A DNA stretch of 64,000 nucleotides from Bartonella apihabitans. Its GTDB lineage: Bacteria > Pseudomonadota > Alphaproteobacteria > Rhizobiales > Rhizobiaceae. The notes beneath the pieces are model-generated. The model searched no databases. It worked only from the letters and a program-made list of their open reading frames with translations, and had not been told where the DNA came from. Positions 1-9,183 of this stretch are shown one piece after another; the stretch's first letter is position 1; the number at the start of each line of letters is the position of its first letter. The stretch spans positions 1,975,001-2,039,000 of the forward strand of contig NZ_CP132387.1 of assembly GCF_030758755.1 (NCBI RefSeq). The letters are read 5' to 3'. A program made the translations under genes and the position numbers.

Positions 1-446
1 TTCCCGAAAATTTTGGTTTTTTAGAAAAATAGGGAATTTTTGGCAGAATCAATGTGTGATTCTCAAGAATCACCGATTGGCATTCAAGAATCAGTCCGAC
101 GGGAATGAAATCCCTTCGGGTTGCTGACGCGAATAAAGAAAGAGTTTATATAGGCTATAGTCAATCCGGCATTAATTTCAAAAATCCTGCCGCCGAAACA
201 CAGCATCAATACGCTGTCATCGTTTTCTATCCCGATTGATATCGGTTCGAAATTCGAAACTGTCGTAAAACGTGCTGACCAACCTATTCAAACTGCAACC
301 AGCGTTGTTCGAGCAATTGATAGGTAAGATATGAATGCGGTGAGCTTATTTGCTCTGCCCTTTAATAACGAATAAACCGGCTGGCCAAATCTGCCGCCCC
401 GATTAATCGCGCAAAACATCGATTCTCTGGTCAACCCACATCATTA
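1..446. other. Intergenic stretch without recognisable gene
   Basis: No open frame here resembles a protein and no RNA signature is visible. It holds a short perfect inverted repeat, TGATTCT-CA-AGAATCA at 57-72, and a second copy of CAAGAATCA a little further on. It lies downstream of the znuA stop codon, so part of it may be the znuA 3' region, but I see no convincing terminator. Confidence 0.4.
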
Positions 447-1388
447 TTATTTGCGTGTGAGGCATTTGACCAGATTGTCAGCGAGGTTTGCAATCAACTC
501 GGGATAAAGTCCCGCACCTTCGGGCAAGGACTGACCAAGGGGATCGAGCATACCGACTTTGGCGGGCGTATTTTCGATGACAATATCGACCAGTTTATTT
601 GGATATTGTGGTTCAGCGAAAACACATACCGCTTTTTGTTGCAAAATGGTGTTCTTGATTGCGCTTATCCGTTGCGCGCCTGGTTGGCGTTCCGGGTCAA
701 GAGCGACCGAACCTATGGCATGAAGACCGAAGCGATGTTCAAAATATTGATAGGCGTCATGAAAGACGATAAAGTTCTCGTCACTGACCGGTGCAACGGA
801 CTGCTTAATATTCTGCTCGGTTTCGACAATCACTTTATCATATGCATTTGCATTATTATGGTAGATCTCTGCGTGATCGGGATCTTTCTTTGCCAAAACG
901 TCGGCCACATAAGCGACGACCTTTCGGGCATTTTCAGGATCAAGCCAGAAATGAAAATCCATGGCATGAGCCGTATCACCCCCATGATTATGGTCATCAC
1001 CATGGTCTTCAAACAAGCCACCCTCTCTGATCGGGAGGAGTTCAACTCCGGGAGCTGCCGAGAGCGCAATCATCCGGTCTTTGACACCAAGATTTTCGAT
1101 CGGTTTGGTAAGAAACAGCTCCATATCCGGATTTGCTATGAAGATAATATCGGCTTCCGACAATATTTTGGCATCTGACGGTTTAAGTGCATAGCCATGC
1201 TCGGAACCGGCCTGTTTTACAATCAAAGCCGGCGTGCCGAGTTTGCCCATAACCGCTGCGACCAAAGAATGGAGCGGCTTGATGGAAACCACCACTTGCG
1301 GCACCGACGACGCTTGCGCACTTACTCCTGACAAAAAAATCAGCGAACAAGCAAATAGCGCATAAAAAAGAGACCGAAACAATTTCAT
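447..1388 (-). CDS. znuA: Zinc ABC transporter periplasmic binding protein ZnuA
   Basis: This 313-residue protein captures Zn2+ in the periplasm and delivers it to the ZnuBC importer. A Sec signal peptide covers about residues 1-27, ending near SAQA. The cluster A-1 fold shows the expected ligands: His40 in IKPLHSL, His64 in SEHGYALKPSD, and His146 in FHFWLDP. Between them is the His/Asp-rich loop (about 127-141, EDHGDDHNHGG) typical of ZnuA and absent from manganese-binding relatives. The gene is transcribed divergently from znuC-znuB-zur, and the 215-base gap between them carries the likely Zur operator. Family and role are clear from the motifs and the neighbours. Confidence 0.95.
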   Translation of the reverse strand: MKLFRSLFYALFACSLIFLSGVSAQASSVPQVVVSIKPLHSLVAAVMGKLGTPALIVKQAGSEHGYALKPSDAKILSEADIIFIANPDMELFLTKPIENLGVKDRMIALSAAPGVELLPIREGGLFEDHGDDHNHGGDTAHAMDFHFWLDPENARKVVAYVADVLAKKDPDHAEIYHNNANAYDKVIVETEQNIKQSVAPVSDENFIVFHDAYQYFEHRFGLHAIGSVALDPERQPGAQRISAIKNTILQQKAVCVFAEPQYPNKLVDIVIENTPAKVGMLDPLGQSLPEGAGLYPELIANLADNLVKCLTRK

Positions 1389-1396
1389 CCTGCAAA

Positions 1397-1430
1397 TGTT
1401 ACTTTATTACATTTGTTACTTTATTACATT
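1397..1430. promoter_or_regulatory. Putative Zur operator (tandem 17-bp repeat)
   Basis: The 17-base unit TGTTACTTTATTACATT occurs twice head to tail (1397-1413 and 1414-1430), immediately upstream of the znuA start at 1388. Each copy, with the flanking bases, has AATGT/ACATT arms forming an interrupted palindrome, as expected for a Fur-superfamily operator. Its place in the divergent znuA/znuCB-zur promoter region and the zur gene in the same operon make a zinc-dependent repressor site the natural reading. The assignment is inferred from position and symmetry; I did not match it to a published matrix. Confidence 0.6.
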
Positions 1431-1603
1431 ACAATTTTGTATTAAGCCTGATGTTGAGAAAATTCAAGGATTTTGCCTATCAAGCTTTGGTGTATATCGG
1501 GTCAAATGACAGCCTTGAAGAGGGCAAATTTTGCATCGGAACGTGATCTGGACCTCGAGAGGTCAGAACTGAACGTGCCAAAGTGGCAGCGAAGGATAAA
1601 ACA

Positions 1604-2392
1604 ATGGATAAAGAATGGCTGCTGTCGCTCACCAAGGCAGGCATTGAACGCAATGGTCACTGGCTTGTCCATGATATTGATCTTGATATTTATCGTGGCG
1701 AAATTGTTACATTGATTGGTCCTAACGGTTCGGGAAAATCGACCACAGCGAAAATGGCACTGGGGATTTTAAAACCATCGGCAGGCACTGTGACCAGAAA
1801 AGCAGGCTTGCGCATTGGCTATGTGCCGCAAAGATTGGTGATCGACCCCTCTCTACCACTGACTGTGCGCCGTTTCATGACATTGACAGCCAGGCTTGAT
1901 GCCAACGGGTTAAAATCGGTCTTATCCGAAACCGGCGTTGACGATTTGATCAATGCCAATGTGGCCGATCTGTCGGGAGGAGAATTGCAGCGCGTTCTGC
2001 TTGCCCGCTCGATTGCGAGAAAGCCGGATCTTCTCGTTCTCGACGAACCTTTGCAAGGAGTTGACTATAATGGAGAAACCGAACTTTACGGGTTGATTGC
2101 GAGCCTGCGTACCAAACTTGATTGCGGCATTCTCCTCATTTCCCATGATCTACATATTGTCATGGCTGCAACCGATCGCGTGATTTGCTTGAACGGCCAT
2201 ATATGCTGCAGCGGGGCACCGACCGAGGTAGCCCAAAGCGAAGCGTACGGGCGTCTGATCGGCGCTATACCGGAAAATGGTCTGGCACTTTACGAGCATC
2301 ATCATAACCACCGGCATAATATTCATGGTGCTGTTATCAGCACTTCGGACAACAAGCCGACAAGAAATATCGGAGCCAACGACAATGGTTGA
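1604..2392 (+). CDS. znuC: Zinc ABC transporter ATPase ZnuC
   Basis: ATP-binding subunit of the zinc importer, about 262 residues from the ATG at 1604. That start has AAGGA seven bases upstream; an in-frame GTG at 1583 lacks a ribosome site. The Walker A motif GPNGSGKST lies near residue 40, the signature LSGGELQRVLLARS near 125, and Walker B LLVLDEP near 148. The C-terminus carries a His-rich tail (EHHHNHRHNIHG), common in ZnuC proteins. The last eight bases overlap the znuB start, indicating translational coupling. Confidence 0.93.
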   Translation: MDKEWLLSLTKAGIERNGHWLVHDIDLDIYRGEIVTLIGPNGSGKSTTAKMALGILKPSAGTVTRKAGLRIGYVPQRLVIDPSLPLTVRRFMTLTARLDANGLKSVLSETGVDDLINANVADLSGGELQRVLLARSIARKPDLLVLDEPLQGVDYNGETELYGLIASLRTKLDCGILLISHDLHIVMAATDRVICLNGHICCSGAPTEVAQSEAYGRLIGAIPENGLALYEHHHNHRHNIHGAVISTSDNKPTRNIGANDNG

Positions 2393-3194
2393 CGACTATC
2401 TTGTAAGAGCATTTTTGGCAGGAATTGGCGTGGCATTGATGGCAGGCCCACTCGGCTGTTTTATCGTCTGGCAGAAGCTTGCCTATTTTGGCGACACCAT
2501 GGCCCATTCAGCTTTGCTCGGTGTGGCTTTTGCATTGCTTTTCAATATTGATACGGTGCTTGGTGTTTTTCTTGTTGCGGTCATTGTTTCCATTGCACTC
2601 TTTATTCTTCAGGCAAAGGAAAAACTTTCGGGCGATTCGCTTCTCGGCATTCTTGCCCATGCAACGCTCGCCATCGGTCTTATCCTGATCGGCTTCATGA
2701 CCTGGACCAATATTGATATCAATAGCTATTTGTTCGGAGATATTCTGGCCGTATCCCGAACCGATGTGTTGACAGTATGGATTGGATGCGCGGTCATTCT
2801 TATCGCTCTTTGTCTTTTATGGCGGCCGCTTCTCGCACTGACCATCAATATCGACATGGCAAAGGCAGAAAATATGAAACCGGAACGCGCCCGCTTCATC
2901 TTCATGCTGCTTATGGCCATTGTCATTGCGGTTGCCATCAATATTATCGGCATACTTTTAATTACCGCACTCCTTATTATTCCTGCCGCCACTGCCCGGC
3001 GTTTTTCATCCACACCCGAACAAATGGCCGTTTTTGCCTCTTTGATCGGTATGGTCGGAACGGTTCTCGGACTTTACGCCTCGATCAGGTTTGACAGCCG
3101 TTCGGGGCCGAGTGTTGTTGTTGCACTGTTTATCCTGTTCATTGGAAGTCGCCTCATTACCGCTTTAATCAGGGAATTTTCCCATGACCGGTAA
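2385..3194 (+). CDS. znuB: Zinc ABC transporter permease ZnuB
   Basis: Inner-membrane permease of the ABC-3 family, 269 residues from the ATG at 2385, which is preceded by CGGAG and overlaps the znuC stop. The in-frame codons further upstream are only the znuC gene read in another frame. About eight hydrophobic segments run through the protein, starting with AFLAGIGVALMAGPLG and including the conserved GDTMAHSALLGVA stretch. It pairs with ZnuC and ZnuA to import Zn2+. The zur start lies inside its last codons. Confidence 0.93.
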   Translation: MVDDYLVRAFLAGIGVALMAGPLGCFIVWQKLAYFGDTMAHSALLGVAFALLFNIDTVLGVFLVAVIVSIALFILQAKEKLSGDSLLGILAHATLAIGLILIGFMTWTNIDINSYLFGDILAVSRTDVLTVWIGCAVILIALCLLWRPLLALTINIDMAKAENMKPERARFIFMLLMAIVIAVAINIIGILLITALLIIPAATARRFSSTPEQMAVFASLIGMVGTVLGLYASIRFDSRSGPSVVVALFILFIGSRLITALIREFSHDR

Positions 3195-3582
3195 GCTCAC
3201 CCGCAACCAGACACTGGTACTTTCGGTTCTGGAAAAAGAGCGGGCTCCGTTAAGTGCCTATACGATACTCGACCGGCTACGTGGCGAAGGCTTTCGCGCG
3301 CCTTTGCAAGTCTATCGCGCACTTCAAAAACTCATTTCGGAAAAACGGGTTCACAAACTTGAAAGTGTCAATGCCTTTATGGCCTGCTCGCACCCTGAAC
3401 ATCAAAAACACGGGCTTACGGTTTTTATCATCTGTGAAAAATGTAATAGGGTAACCGAGATCGAAAGTCCGGTTCTTGCGGGTGACATTCTAAAAATGAC
3501 ACAAAAAGAAGGCTTTTCTCCCCGTACAACAACCATTGAAATTCAGGGATTATGCACCAAGTGCAACCTCGAACGGGGGTAA
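3184..3582 (+). CDS. zur: Zinc uptake regulator Zur (Fur family)
   Basis: A 132-residue Fur-superfamily repressor that overlaps the znuB end by 11 bases and so is co-transcribed with znuCB. The N-terminal winged helix (about 1-75) is followed by a dimerisation domain with two CxxC pairs, Cys84/Cys87 (CEKC) and Cys124/Cys127 (CTKC), that hold structural zinc, and His76 in a regulatory-site position. Being inside a zinc-uptake operon makes Zur far more likely than Fur or PerR. It probably represses its own operon and znuA through the repeat at 1397-1430. Confidence 0.92.
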   Translation: MTGKLTRNQTLVLSVLEKERAPLSAYTILDRLRGEGFRAPLQVYRALQKLISEKRVHKLESVNAFMACSHPEHQKHGLTVFIICEKCNRVTEIESPVLAGDILKMTQKEGFSPRTTTIEIQGLCTKCNLERG

Positions 3583-3669
3583 TGCGTTTTCGCTTCATCC
3601 ATTTGATTGACGGTTTTGACCGTTTTCGATAAACACCGCATTCCTTCATCATATCTGGAAACTTGTACC

Positions 3670-4776
3670 ATGCCAGAATTCTCGAACAGCACGTCCAAGA
3701 CAATGCCGACCAAACAACGTCCGCATAAAAAAATTGCCATCGTTATCGCCATTATCGTTGCCATTGTAGTTTTGTGGCTAGGGTTTAAGTGGCTTACCGA
3801 ATGGCGTTTCCTCGTCACAACAGATGACGCCTATGTTCAGGGTGATATTGCCTCGATTGCCCCGAAAGTTAACGGCTATATCAATGACATTCCGGTTGAA
3901 ACCAACCATTATGTCAAAAAAGGCGATGTGTTGTTTCGTCTTGATGATGGCGATTATAAAATTGCCTATGACGAAGCAGAAGCAAAACTTCAAACACAAA
4001 GCCGCACACTCGCGCGTATCGAAGCGCAGATTGCCGCTTCGAAAACCTCGCTTGACGAAGCCAATGCACAAAAGGACGCGGCCAATGCAGTCGCTATCAA
4101 TGCCGATATTACATTAAAACGCGCAAAAGAACTGAATGTCGGGAGTTTTGTTGCAAAATCGGCTGTCGATAACGCCCAGTCGGCATATGATCAGGCCGTT
4201 GCCAATGTTACGCGCGCCAATGCACAAATTGCTGCGGCGGCTGCCAATATTACGGTTCTCGAAGCGCAGCATGACGAGGCGGTCAGCGAAACGAGAAGCC
4301 TTGAACTCGCACGCGACAAAGCCCGTCGCGACCTCGATTTTACCGTTTTGCGCGCGCCTTTTGATGGCGTTTTGGGAAATCTTGCCGGTAAAAAAGGTGA
4401 TTATGTTGTCAATGGACAGCGTTTGGCTGCGCTCGTTCCTGTCAATGCGCTTTATATTGACGCCAATTATAAAGAAACCCAGCTTCCTTCGATCTATGGC
4501 GGTGAAAAAGTGCGCATCTCTGTCGACGGGCTTGATGGTGAAAGCTTTGAAGGCACGGTCGTTTCATTGTCGCCTGCATCTGGCGCTGTTTTTTCACTTT
4601 TGCCACCACAAAATGCCACCGGCAATTTTACCAAAATTGTCCAGCGTGTTCCGGTCAGAATTTCGATACCTGAAAATATTCTGGCAACGGGACGCATTCG
4701 TGCCGGCATGAGTGTGGTTGTCAGTGTCGACATGCGCACAAAACCGGAAGGTGCGAAATCATTGGCGACAAAGTGA
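3670..4776 (+). CDS. EmrA/HlyD-type membrane fusion protein
   Basis: Periplasmic adaptor of a multidrug efflux system, about 368 residues from the ATG at 3670; the frame stays open upstream to a TTG at 3607 but the ATG gives the usual EmrA N-terminus. One membrane anchor lies near residues 24-42 (IAIVIAIIVAIVVLWLGF), followed by the biotinyl-lipoyl half-motif (TTDDAYVQGDIASIAPKVNG), a long alanine-rich coiled-coil hairpin and the second lipoyl half (VLRAPFDGVLGN). The DHA2 transporter follows after seven bases. The substrate cannot be told from sequence. Confidence 0.88.
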   Translation: MPEFSNSTSKTMPTKQRPHKKIAIVIAIIVAIVVLWLGFKWLTEWRFLVTTDDAYVQGDIASIAPKVNGYINDIPVETNHYVKKGDVLFRLDDGDYKIAYDEAEAKLQTQSRTLARIEAQIAASKTSLDEANAQKDAANAVAINADITLKRAKELNVGSFVAKSAVDNAQSAYDQAVANVTRANAQIAAAAANITVLEAQHDEAVSETRSLELARDKARRDLDFTVLRAPFDGVLGNLAGKKGDYVVNGQRLAALVPVNALYIDANYKETQLPSIYGGEKVRISVDGLDGESFEGTVVSLSPASGAVFSLLPPQNATGNFTKIVQRVPVRISIPENILATGRIRAGMSVVVSVDMRTKPEGAKSLATK

Positions 4777-4783
4777 GGTTTTG

Positions 4784-6349
4784 ATGACCGCTGCCAGTCT
4801 CCCCCACATGGAAGAGCATATTGAGCCGAAAAAAATCGTGGCCTTCGTGGCCATGGTTTTCGGCATGTTCATGGCAATTCTCGACATCCAGATTGTCTCT
4901 GCCTCCTTGTCGGAAATACAGGCAGGACTTTCGGCAAGCTCGGATGAAATAGCTTGGGTGCAGACATCCTATCTCATTGCCGAGGTTATCATGATCCCGC
5001 TATCGGGATTTTTGGGGCGGCTTTTGTCGACGCGGGTGCTTTTTACAATTTCGGCCGCCGGTTTCACCATTGCTTCGGCTCTTTGTGCAACGGCCGGCTC
5101 GATTGAACAGATGATTGCCTACCGTGCCCTTCAGGGCTTTATCGGTGGTGGCATGATTCCGAGTGTGTTTGCTGCAGCCTTCACCATTTTCCCGCCTTCA
5201 AAACAGCCGATTGTTTCTCCCATTATCGGACTGGTGGCAACACTTGCCCCCACGATTGGACCGACAGTCGGCGGTTATCTGAGCCATGCTTTTTCATGGC
5301 ATTGGCTGTTTCTTGTCAATGTACCCTTCGGTATTCTCGTAACCATTGCCTCATGGAAACTTATCGACTTTGATAAAGGTGACAGCTCGCTTTTCCAATC
5401 CTTCGACTGGTTCGGTCTGATTACCATGGCGACCTTTCTCGGCTCCCTTGAATATGTGCTTGAAGAAGGTCCGCGCAATGACTGGATGGAAGACGAAATG
5501 ATCTTCCGTTTTACAATTGTTATGGGCGTTTCTGCTGTTCTGTTTTTCTGGCGTGTACTCACAGCGAAAAACCCGATTGTCGATCTCAAAGCCTTTGTAA
5601 ATCTGAATTTTGCACTCGGTTCGATCTTTTCTTTCGTTATGGGTATAGGGCTTTACGGGCTTACCTATCTTTATCCGCTCTATCTTGGGGAAATTCGCGG
5701 CTATGACGCCTTGATGATCGGCGAAACAATGTTTGTTTCCGGTTTAATGATGTTTTTTTCCGCCCCTCTTGCCGGTTTTCTTTCGACCAAGCTTGACCCG
5801 CGTCTAATGATGGGGCTCGGTTTTGCCGGTTTTGGCTGGGGCACATGGCTTGTGACCGGAATGACAGCCGACTGGGATTTCTGGGAACTATTCTGGCCGC
5901 AAATTTTGCGCGGCGGCTCGCTCATTTTATGTATGGTGCCAATCAACAATATCGCACTTGGTACACTGTCGGCCGAAAAGCTCAAAAATGCCTCCGGTCT
6001 TTTCAACCTCACCCGTAATCTTGGTGGTGCGGTGGGGCTTGCAATTATCAACACCATTATCATGCGTCGCACCGATTTTCATTATGAGCGACTGTCCGAA
6101 AGCGTTCAATGGGGAAACCAACAGGCCGTTAACCTGTTGAACTCTTTGGCGAGCCGACTTGATATGGCAGGCTTGAACCCTAAAGATTCGGCTTTGATGC
6201 AGCTTTATAATATTGTTCGCCAACAAGCGACGGTCATGGCCTTTATTGACGCCTTCTTTATTCTAACCCTCCTCTTCGCAATTTTGACACTTCTGGTCTT
6301 TGCTGTGAAAAAGCCGAAGACATTAAATGGCGCAGTCGGCGGCCATTAG
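4784..6349 (+). CDS. EmrB/QacA-type DHA2 drug:H+ antiporter
   Basis: Major facilitator superfamily exporter with about 14 transmembrane segments, 521 residues from the ATG at 4784, which has GAGG six bases upstream and sits seven bases after the stop of its adaptor. DHA2 features include the segment with LDIQIVSASLSEIQ, the motif-A-like loop GFLGRLLSTRVLF and the antiporter motif-C region GLVATLAPTIGPTVGGYL. With the preceding EmrA-like protein and an outer-membrane channel encoded elsewhere it would form a tripartite pump. Confidence 0.9.
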   Translation: MTAASLPHMEEHIEPKKIVAFVAMVFGMFMAILDIQIVSASLSEIQAGLSASSDEIAWVQTSYLIAEVIMIPLSGFLGRLLSTRVLFTISAAGFTIASALCATAGSIEQMIAYRALQGFIGGGMIPSVFAAAFTIFPPSKQPIVSPIIGLVATLAPTIGPTVGGYLSHAFSWHWLFLVNVPFGILVTIASWKLIDFDKGDSSLFQSFDWFGLITMATFLGSLEYVLEEGPRNDWMEDEMIFRFTIVMGVSAVLFFWRVLTAKNPIVDLKAFVNLNFALGSIFSFVMGIGLYGLTYLYPLYLGEIRGYDALMIGETMFVSGLMMFFSAPLAGFLSTKLDPRLMMGLGFAGFGWGTWLVTGMTADWDFWELFWPQILRGGSLILCMVPINNIALGTLSAEKLKNASGLFNLTRNLGGAVGLAIINTIIMRRTDFHYERLSESVQWGNQQAVNLLNSLASRLDMAGLNPKDSALMQLYNIVRQQATVMAFIDAFFILTLLFAILTLLVFAVKKPKTLNGAVGGH

Positions 6350-6366
6350 CGCAGGAAACATTGGAA

Positions 6367-6402
6367 AAAAGGCAAAACCCGATCTAGAGTTTTGCTTTTT
6401 TT
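6367..6402 (+). terminator. Rho-independent terminator after the efflux pair
   Basis: Stem GCAAAAC (6372-6378) pairs with GTTTTGC (6389-6395), extended by A and T runs on each side, and is followed by a run of T. It lies 18 bases after the stop of the DHA2 transporter. Confidence 0.7.
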
Positions 6403-6426
6403 ATTCTTCTCGCGTAAATATAATTT

Positions 6427-7590
6427 ATGACAATTACCGCTGAATGGACATTTCCGACCGATATTCTGCTAGCGCCCAAAAGTCTTGCAGCACTTGGCAC
6501 TGTTTTCGAGAAAACCGGCGTTGAAGCCATAATGGTTTTGACAGATCGTGGCCTTAGCCAATCACCGGCATTGAAAAAACTGCTCAAACGTATCGATAAA
6601 CTGAAATTGCCATTCGGTGTATTTTCTTCACTTGATGGAACAGCAACGCGCGAAACATTGGAATTGACGGTGCGCCTTTATTTGAGTGGCGGTTTTAATG
6701 CCATCCTCGCCTTTGGCGGTGGCGCTACAATGGATCTTGCCAAAATGACCCGCCTCTTTTGTGCTCAAGGTGCCAATGTCAAAACACTTGAAGTTCCCTC
6801 CATTTACACAGCGCTTCCGCCACTGATCGCACTGCCGACTCTTGCCGGAAGCGGAGCAGAAATCAGTGATAATGCCTATTTGATAGATAATGCAAAGAAT
6901 ACCGGTTTTACGTTTTATGACAAACGTTTAACACCGACATTTGTTGTTGTCGATCCGGCTTTGACAGGAACTGCTCCGGCAAACTTCATTTCGGGCGCCG
7001 GCATGAATGCGCTGACAAATGCGATTGATAGCTGGTGCATCCCGACATTCAATCCTGTTTCGGATGCCCTGGCACTTGAAACAGTCCGTCTGATCTTTAA
7101 TCACTTACCGAAAGCAGTGAGCGACCCTTCAAATAATGAAGCGCAAATTGCCCTGTTGTCGGCCTCGCTCACCGGCGCGCTTGCAGCAAAAAAAGGTTCA
7201 GGCATTACCAGTGCTCTCGCGCGTTCGATAGGGAACCGTTACCAGACCCATTTCGGCATGACAGCAGGTGTGCTTTTGCCTTATGTCATGGCCTACAACC
7301 AGTCGACAATCGGCAATAGAATTGCAACACTTGCCGAGCGCCTCAATATAAAAGGTGGTTTTAACGGCTTTATCCGCCATTTGTTGAATTTACGGAAAGC
7401 GGCCAATGTCCCGACAAAATTGGCAGGCCTGACAAAAGACCAGAAAATCAAGGCGAAAGACAAAGCATTGATTGAAAATGTCGCGGTCGAAGACCAAGGT
7501 TCCGACGAAACTGCTGTTCGACTCACCAAAAAAACGGCGCTTGCCATTTTGAATGCGGCAATTGCCGGAAAAATGAACCGCAAAAAATAA
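6427..7590 (+). CDS. Iron-containing alcohol dehydrogenase-fold protein with degenerate metal site
   Basis: A 387-residue protein of the group III (iron-dependent) alcohol dehydrogenase fold. The nucleotide-binding GGGATMD motif (about 98-103) and the LPTLAGSGAEIS segment (137-147) are well kept. The metal site is not. In FucO-like enzymes the motif GxDALTHAIE supplies Asp and His; here it reads GMNALTNAID, with Asn194 and Asn198. The first His of the HxxxH...PHG segment is Ser or Thr (261-262) and the catalytic His is Arg266; only His275 remains. It may therefore have lost iron-dependent redox chemistry or use another mechanism. It appears monocistronic. Confidence 0.75.
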   Translation: MTITAEWTFPTDILLAPKSLAALGTVFEKTGVEAIMVLTDRGLSQSPALKKLLKRIDKLKLPFGVFSSLDGTATRETLELTVRLYLSGGFNAILAFGGGATMDLAKMTRLFCAQGANVKTLEVPSIYTALPPLIALPTLAGSGAEISDNAYLIDNAKNTGFTFYDKRLTPTFVVVDPALTGTAPANFISGAGMNALTNAIDSWCIPTFNPVSDALALETVRLIFNHLPKAVSDPSNNEAQIALLSASLTGALAAKKGSGITSALARSIGNRYQTHFGMTAGVLLPYVMAYNQSTIGNRIATLAERLNIKGGFNGFIRHLLNLRKAANVPTKLAGLTKDQKIKAKDKALIENVAVEDQGSDETAVRLTKKTALAILNAAIAGKMNRKK

Positions 7591-7981
7591 CTAACCCGTT
7601 TTTTCGCAATCGGAACTTGAATCAGAAAATTCTTTTTGAATTTTTGACCTTTTCATTTGCCACATATGCGGACACAAAAAATCTGTCATTTAAAAAGTAG
7701 CGCAACATAGCACTTGTTTGCGATTGCCTGCCTCCCCCAAAAACTGTCATCCTCTCGCACGACTATTATCGCTTTTCGACAGCTCAAGCTGAAGCCCTGC
7801 TCCGGAAACTTGTTCAACTTTAAAAACCGGATGGACAAGAAAATAGAAGGGCTTTTTTCGATTTTAAACAAAGATTGGAAAAATTTGTAATCCTTCGCTT
7901 GATGATCATCATCAAGATCTTTTCTCTAAAATGACATCCTACTTTCAAACATCTTACATGAGCAGGATTAAAGCCGAATGA
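7591..7981. other. Non-coding gap between convergent genes
   Basis: About 390 bases downstream of the ADH-fold gene without a plausible coding frame or a clear RNA. AT-rich sequence predominates; only the terminator of the opposite gene at its end is recognisable. Confidence 0.4.
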
Positions 7982-8012
7982 TAAAAAAACGCCCGCAGAA
8001 AACTACGGGCGT
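7982..8012 (-). terminator. Terminator of the ornithine decarboxylase gene
   Basis: On the minus strand a ten-pair stem (7989-7998 with 8003-8012, one mismatch) around a TTTT loop is followed by seven T residues. It starts 30 bases past the stop codon of the decarboxylase. Confidence 0.85.
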
Positions 8013-8042
8013 AAATTGCTGCTTAAATCGGGTTTTGACCTA

Positions 8043-9176
8043 TCAGATGACATAAGACCGGATCGGCTCGAAACCGTTAAAAGCTACAGAAGCATAGGTT
8101 GTCGTATAAGCACCGGTTCCTTCAATCAGGATTTCATCACCGACGGTGAGCGAAATCGGCAAAGGATAAGGTGTTTTTTCATACATGACATCGGCGGAAT
8201 CACAGGTTGGTCCGGCAAGCACACAAGGTACCTTTTCATCATTGTCCTTGGCTGTTTCAATCGGATAACGGATAGCTTCATCCATTGTCTCGGCAAGACC
8301 GTTGAATTTACCGACATCGAGATAAACCCAGCGCAACTTGTCATTGTCCGATTTTTTGGAAACCAGTACAACTTCCGAACGGATAACACCGGCATTGCCG
8401 ACCATACCGCGCCCCGGTTCGATGATTGTTTCAGGAATACGATTGCCGAAATGTTTTGAAAGGCTATCAAAAATTGCCAAGCCATAAGCCTGTGCTGATG
8501 GCACGTCTTTCAAATAACGTGTCGGGAAACCACCGCCCATATTGACAAGTTTCAATACAATGCCTTCCTTGGCCAGTGTTCTGAAAACTTTGGAAGCATC
8601 TGCCAAAGCACGATCCCAAGCCTTCAGATTTGTCTGCTGTGAACCGACATGGAAAGAAACGCCATAAGCATTCAATCCCAATTCATGGGCACGGCGCAAA
8701 ACCGAAACAGCCATTTCCGGAACACAACCGAATTTGCGTGAAAGCGGCCATTCGGCTCCTTCACCATCTGTCAAAACGCGACAGAAAACACGTGCACCGG
8801 GGGCAGCACGGGCAACTTTTTCAACTTCCTCGACACAGTCGACTGCATAAAGTGAAACACCCAATTCATAAGCGCGGGCAATATCGCGCTCTTTCTTGAT
8901 GGTGTTGCCGAAAGAAATACGATCCGGTGTTGCACCGGCATCAAGCACCATTTCGATTTCGGCGACAGTGGCTGTATCGAAAGACGAACCAAGCGACACC
9001 AACAAACGTAGTATTTCCGGTGCCGGATTAGCTTTTACTGCATAAAAAATGCGTGATTGGGGAAGTGCTTTGACAAAGCCTTCATAGTTTTCACGCACTA
9101 CATCAAGATCCAGAATCATGCACGGGCCTTCAGGGCGTCGTGTTGCGAGGAAATCACGAATACGTTGAGTTGCCAT
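8043..9176 (-). CDS. Ornithine/lysine-type decarboxylase (PLP fold III)
   Basis: A 377-residue enzyme that decarboxylates ornithine to putrescine, the first step of polyamine synthesis; some bacterial relatives also accept lysine. Lys48 in FYAVKANP binds pyridoxal phosphate, His176 stacks on the ring, GGG at 214-216 and EPGR at 253-256 bind the phosphate, and GPTCDSADV supplies the active-site Cys325 and Asp326 from the partner subunit. The barrel plus C-terminal beta domain is the alanine-racemase-like fold III, not the large bacterial fold I type. It is preceded by an unusually long leader with a hairpin beside the ribosome site. Confidence 0.9.
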   Translation of the reverse strand: MATQRIRDFLATRRPEGPCMILDLDVVRENYEGFVKALPQSRIFYAVKANPAPEILRLLVSLGSSFDTATVAEIEMVLDAGATPDRISFGNTIKKERDIARAYELGVSLYAVDCVEEVEKVARAAPGARVFCRVLTDGEGAEWPLSRKFGCVPEMAVSVLRRAHELGLNAYGVSFHVGSQQTNLKAWDRALADASKVFRTLAKEGIVLKLVNMGGGFPTRYLKDVPSAQAYGLAIFDSLSKHFGNRIPETIIEPGRGMVGNAGVIRSEVVLVSKKSDNDKLRWVYLDVGKFNGLAETMDEAIRYPIETAKDNDEKVPCVLAGPTCDSADVMYEKTPYPLPISLTVGDEILIEGTGAYTTTYASVAFNGFEPIRSYVI

Positions 9177-9183
9177 TTCGGTT

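Noticed and set aside
606..1178. Open frame of 190 codons on the plus strand opposite znuA
   Set aside because: It lies wholly inside znuA on the other strand, has no family resemblance and no ribosome site; it is a shadow.
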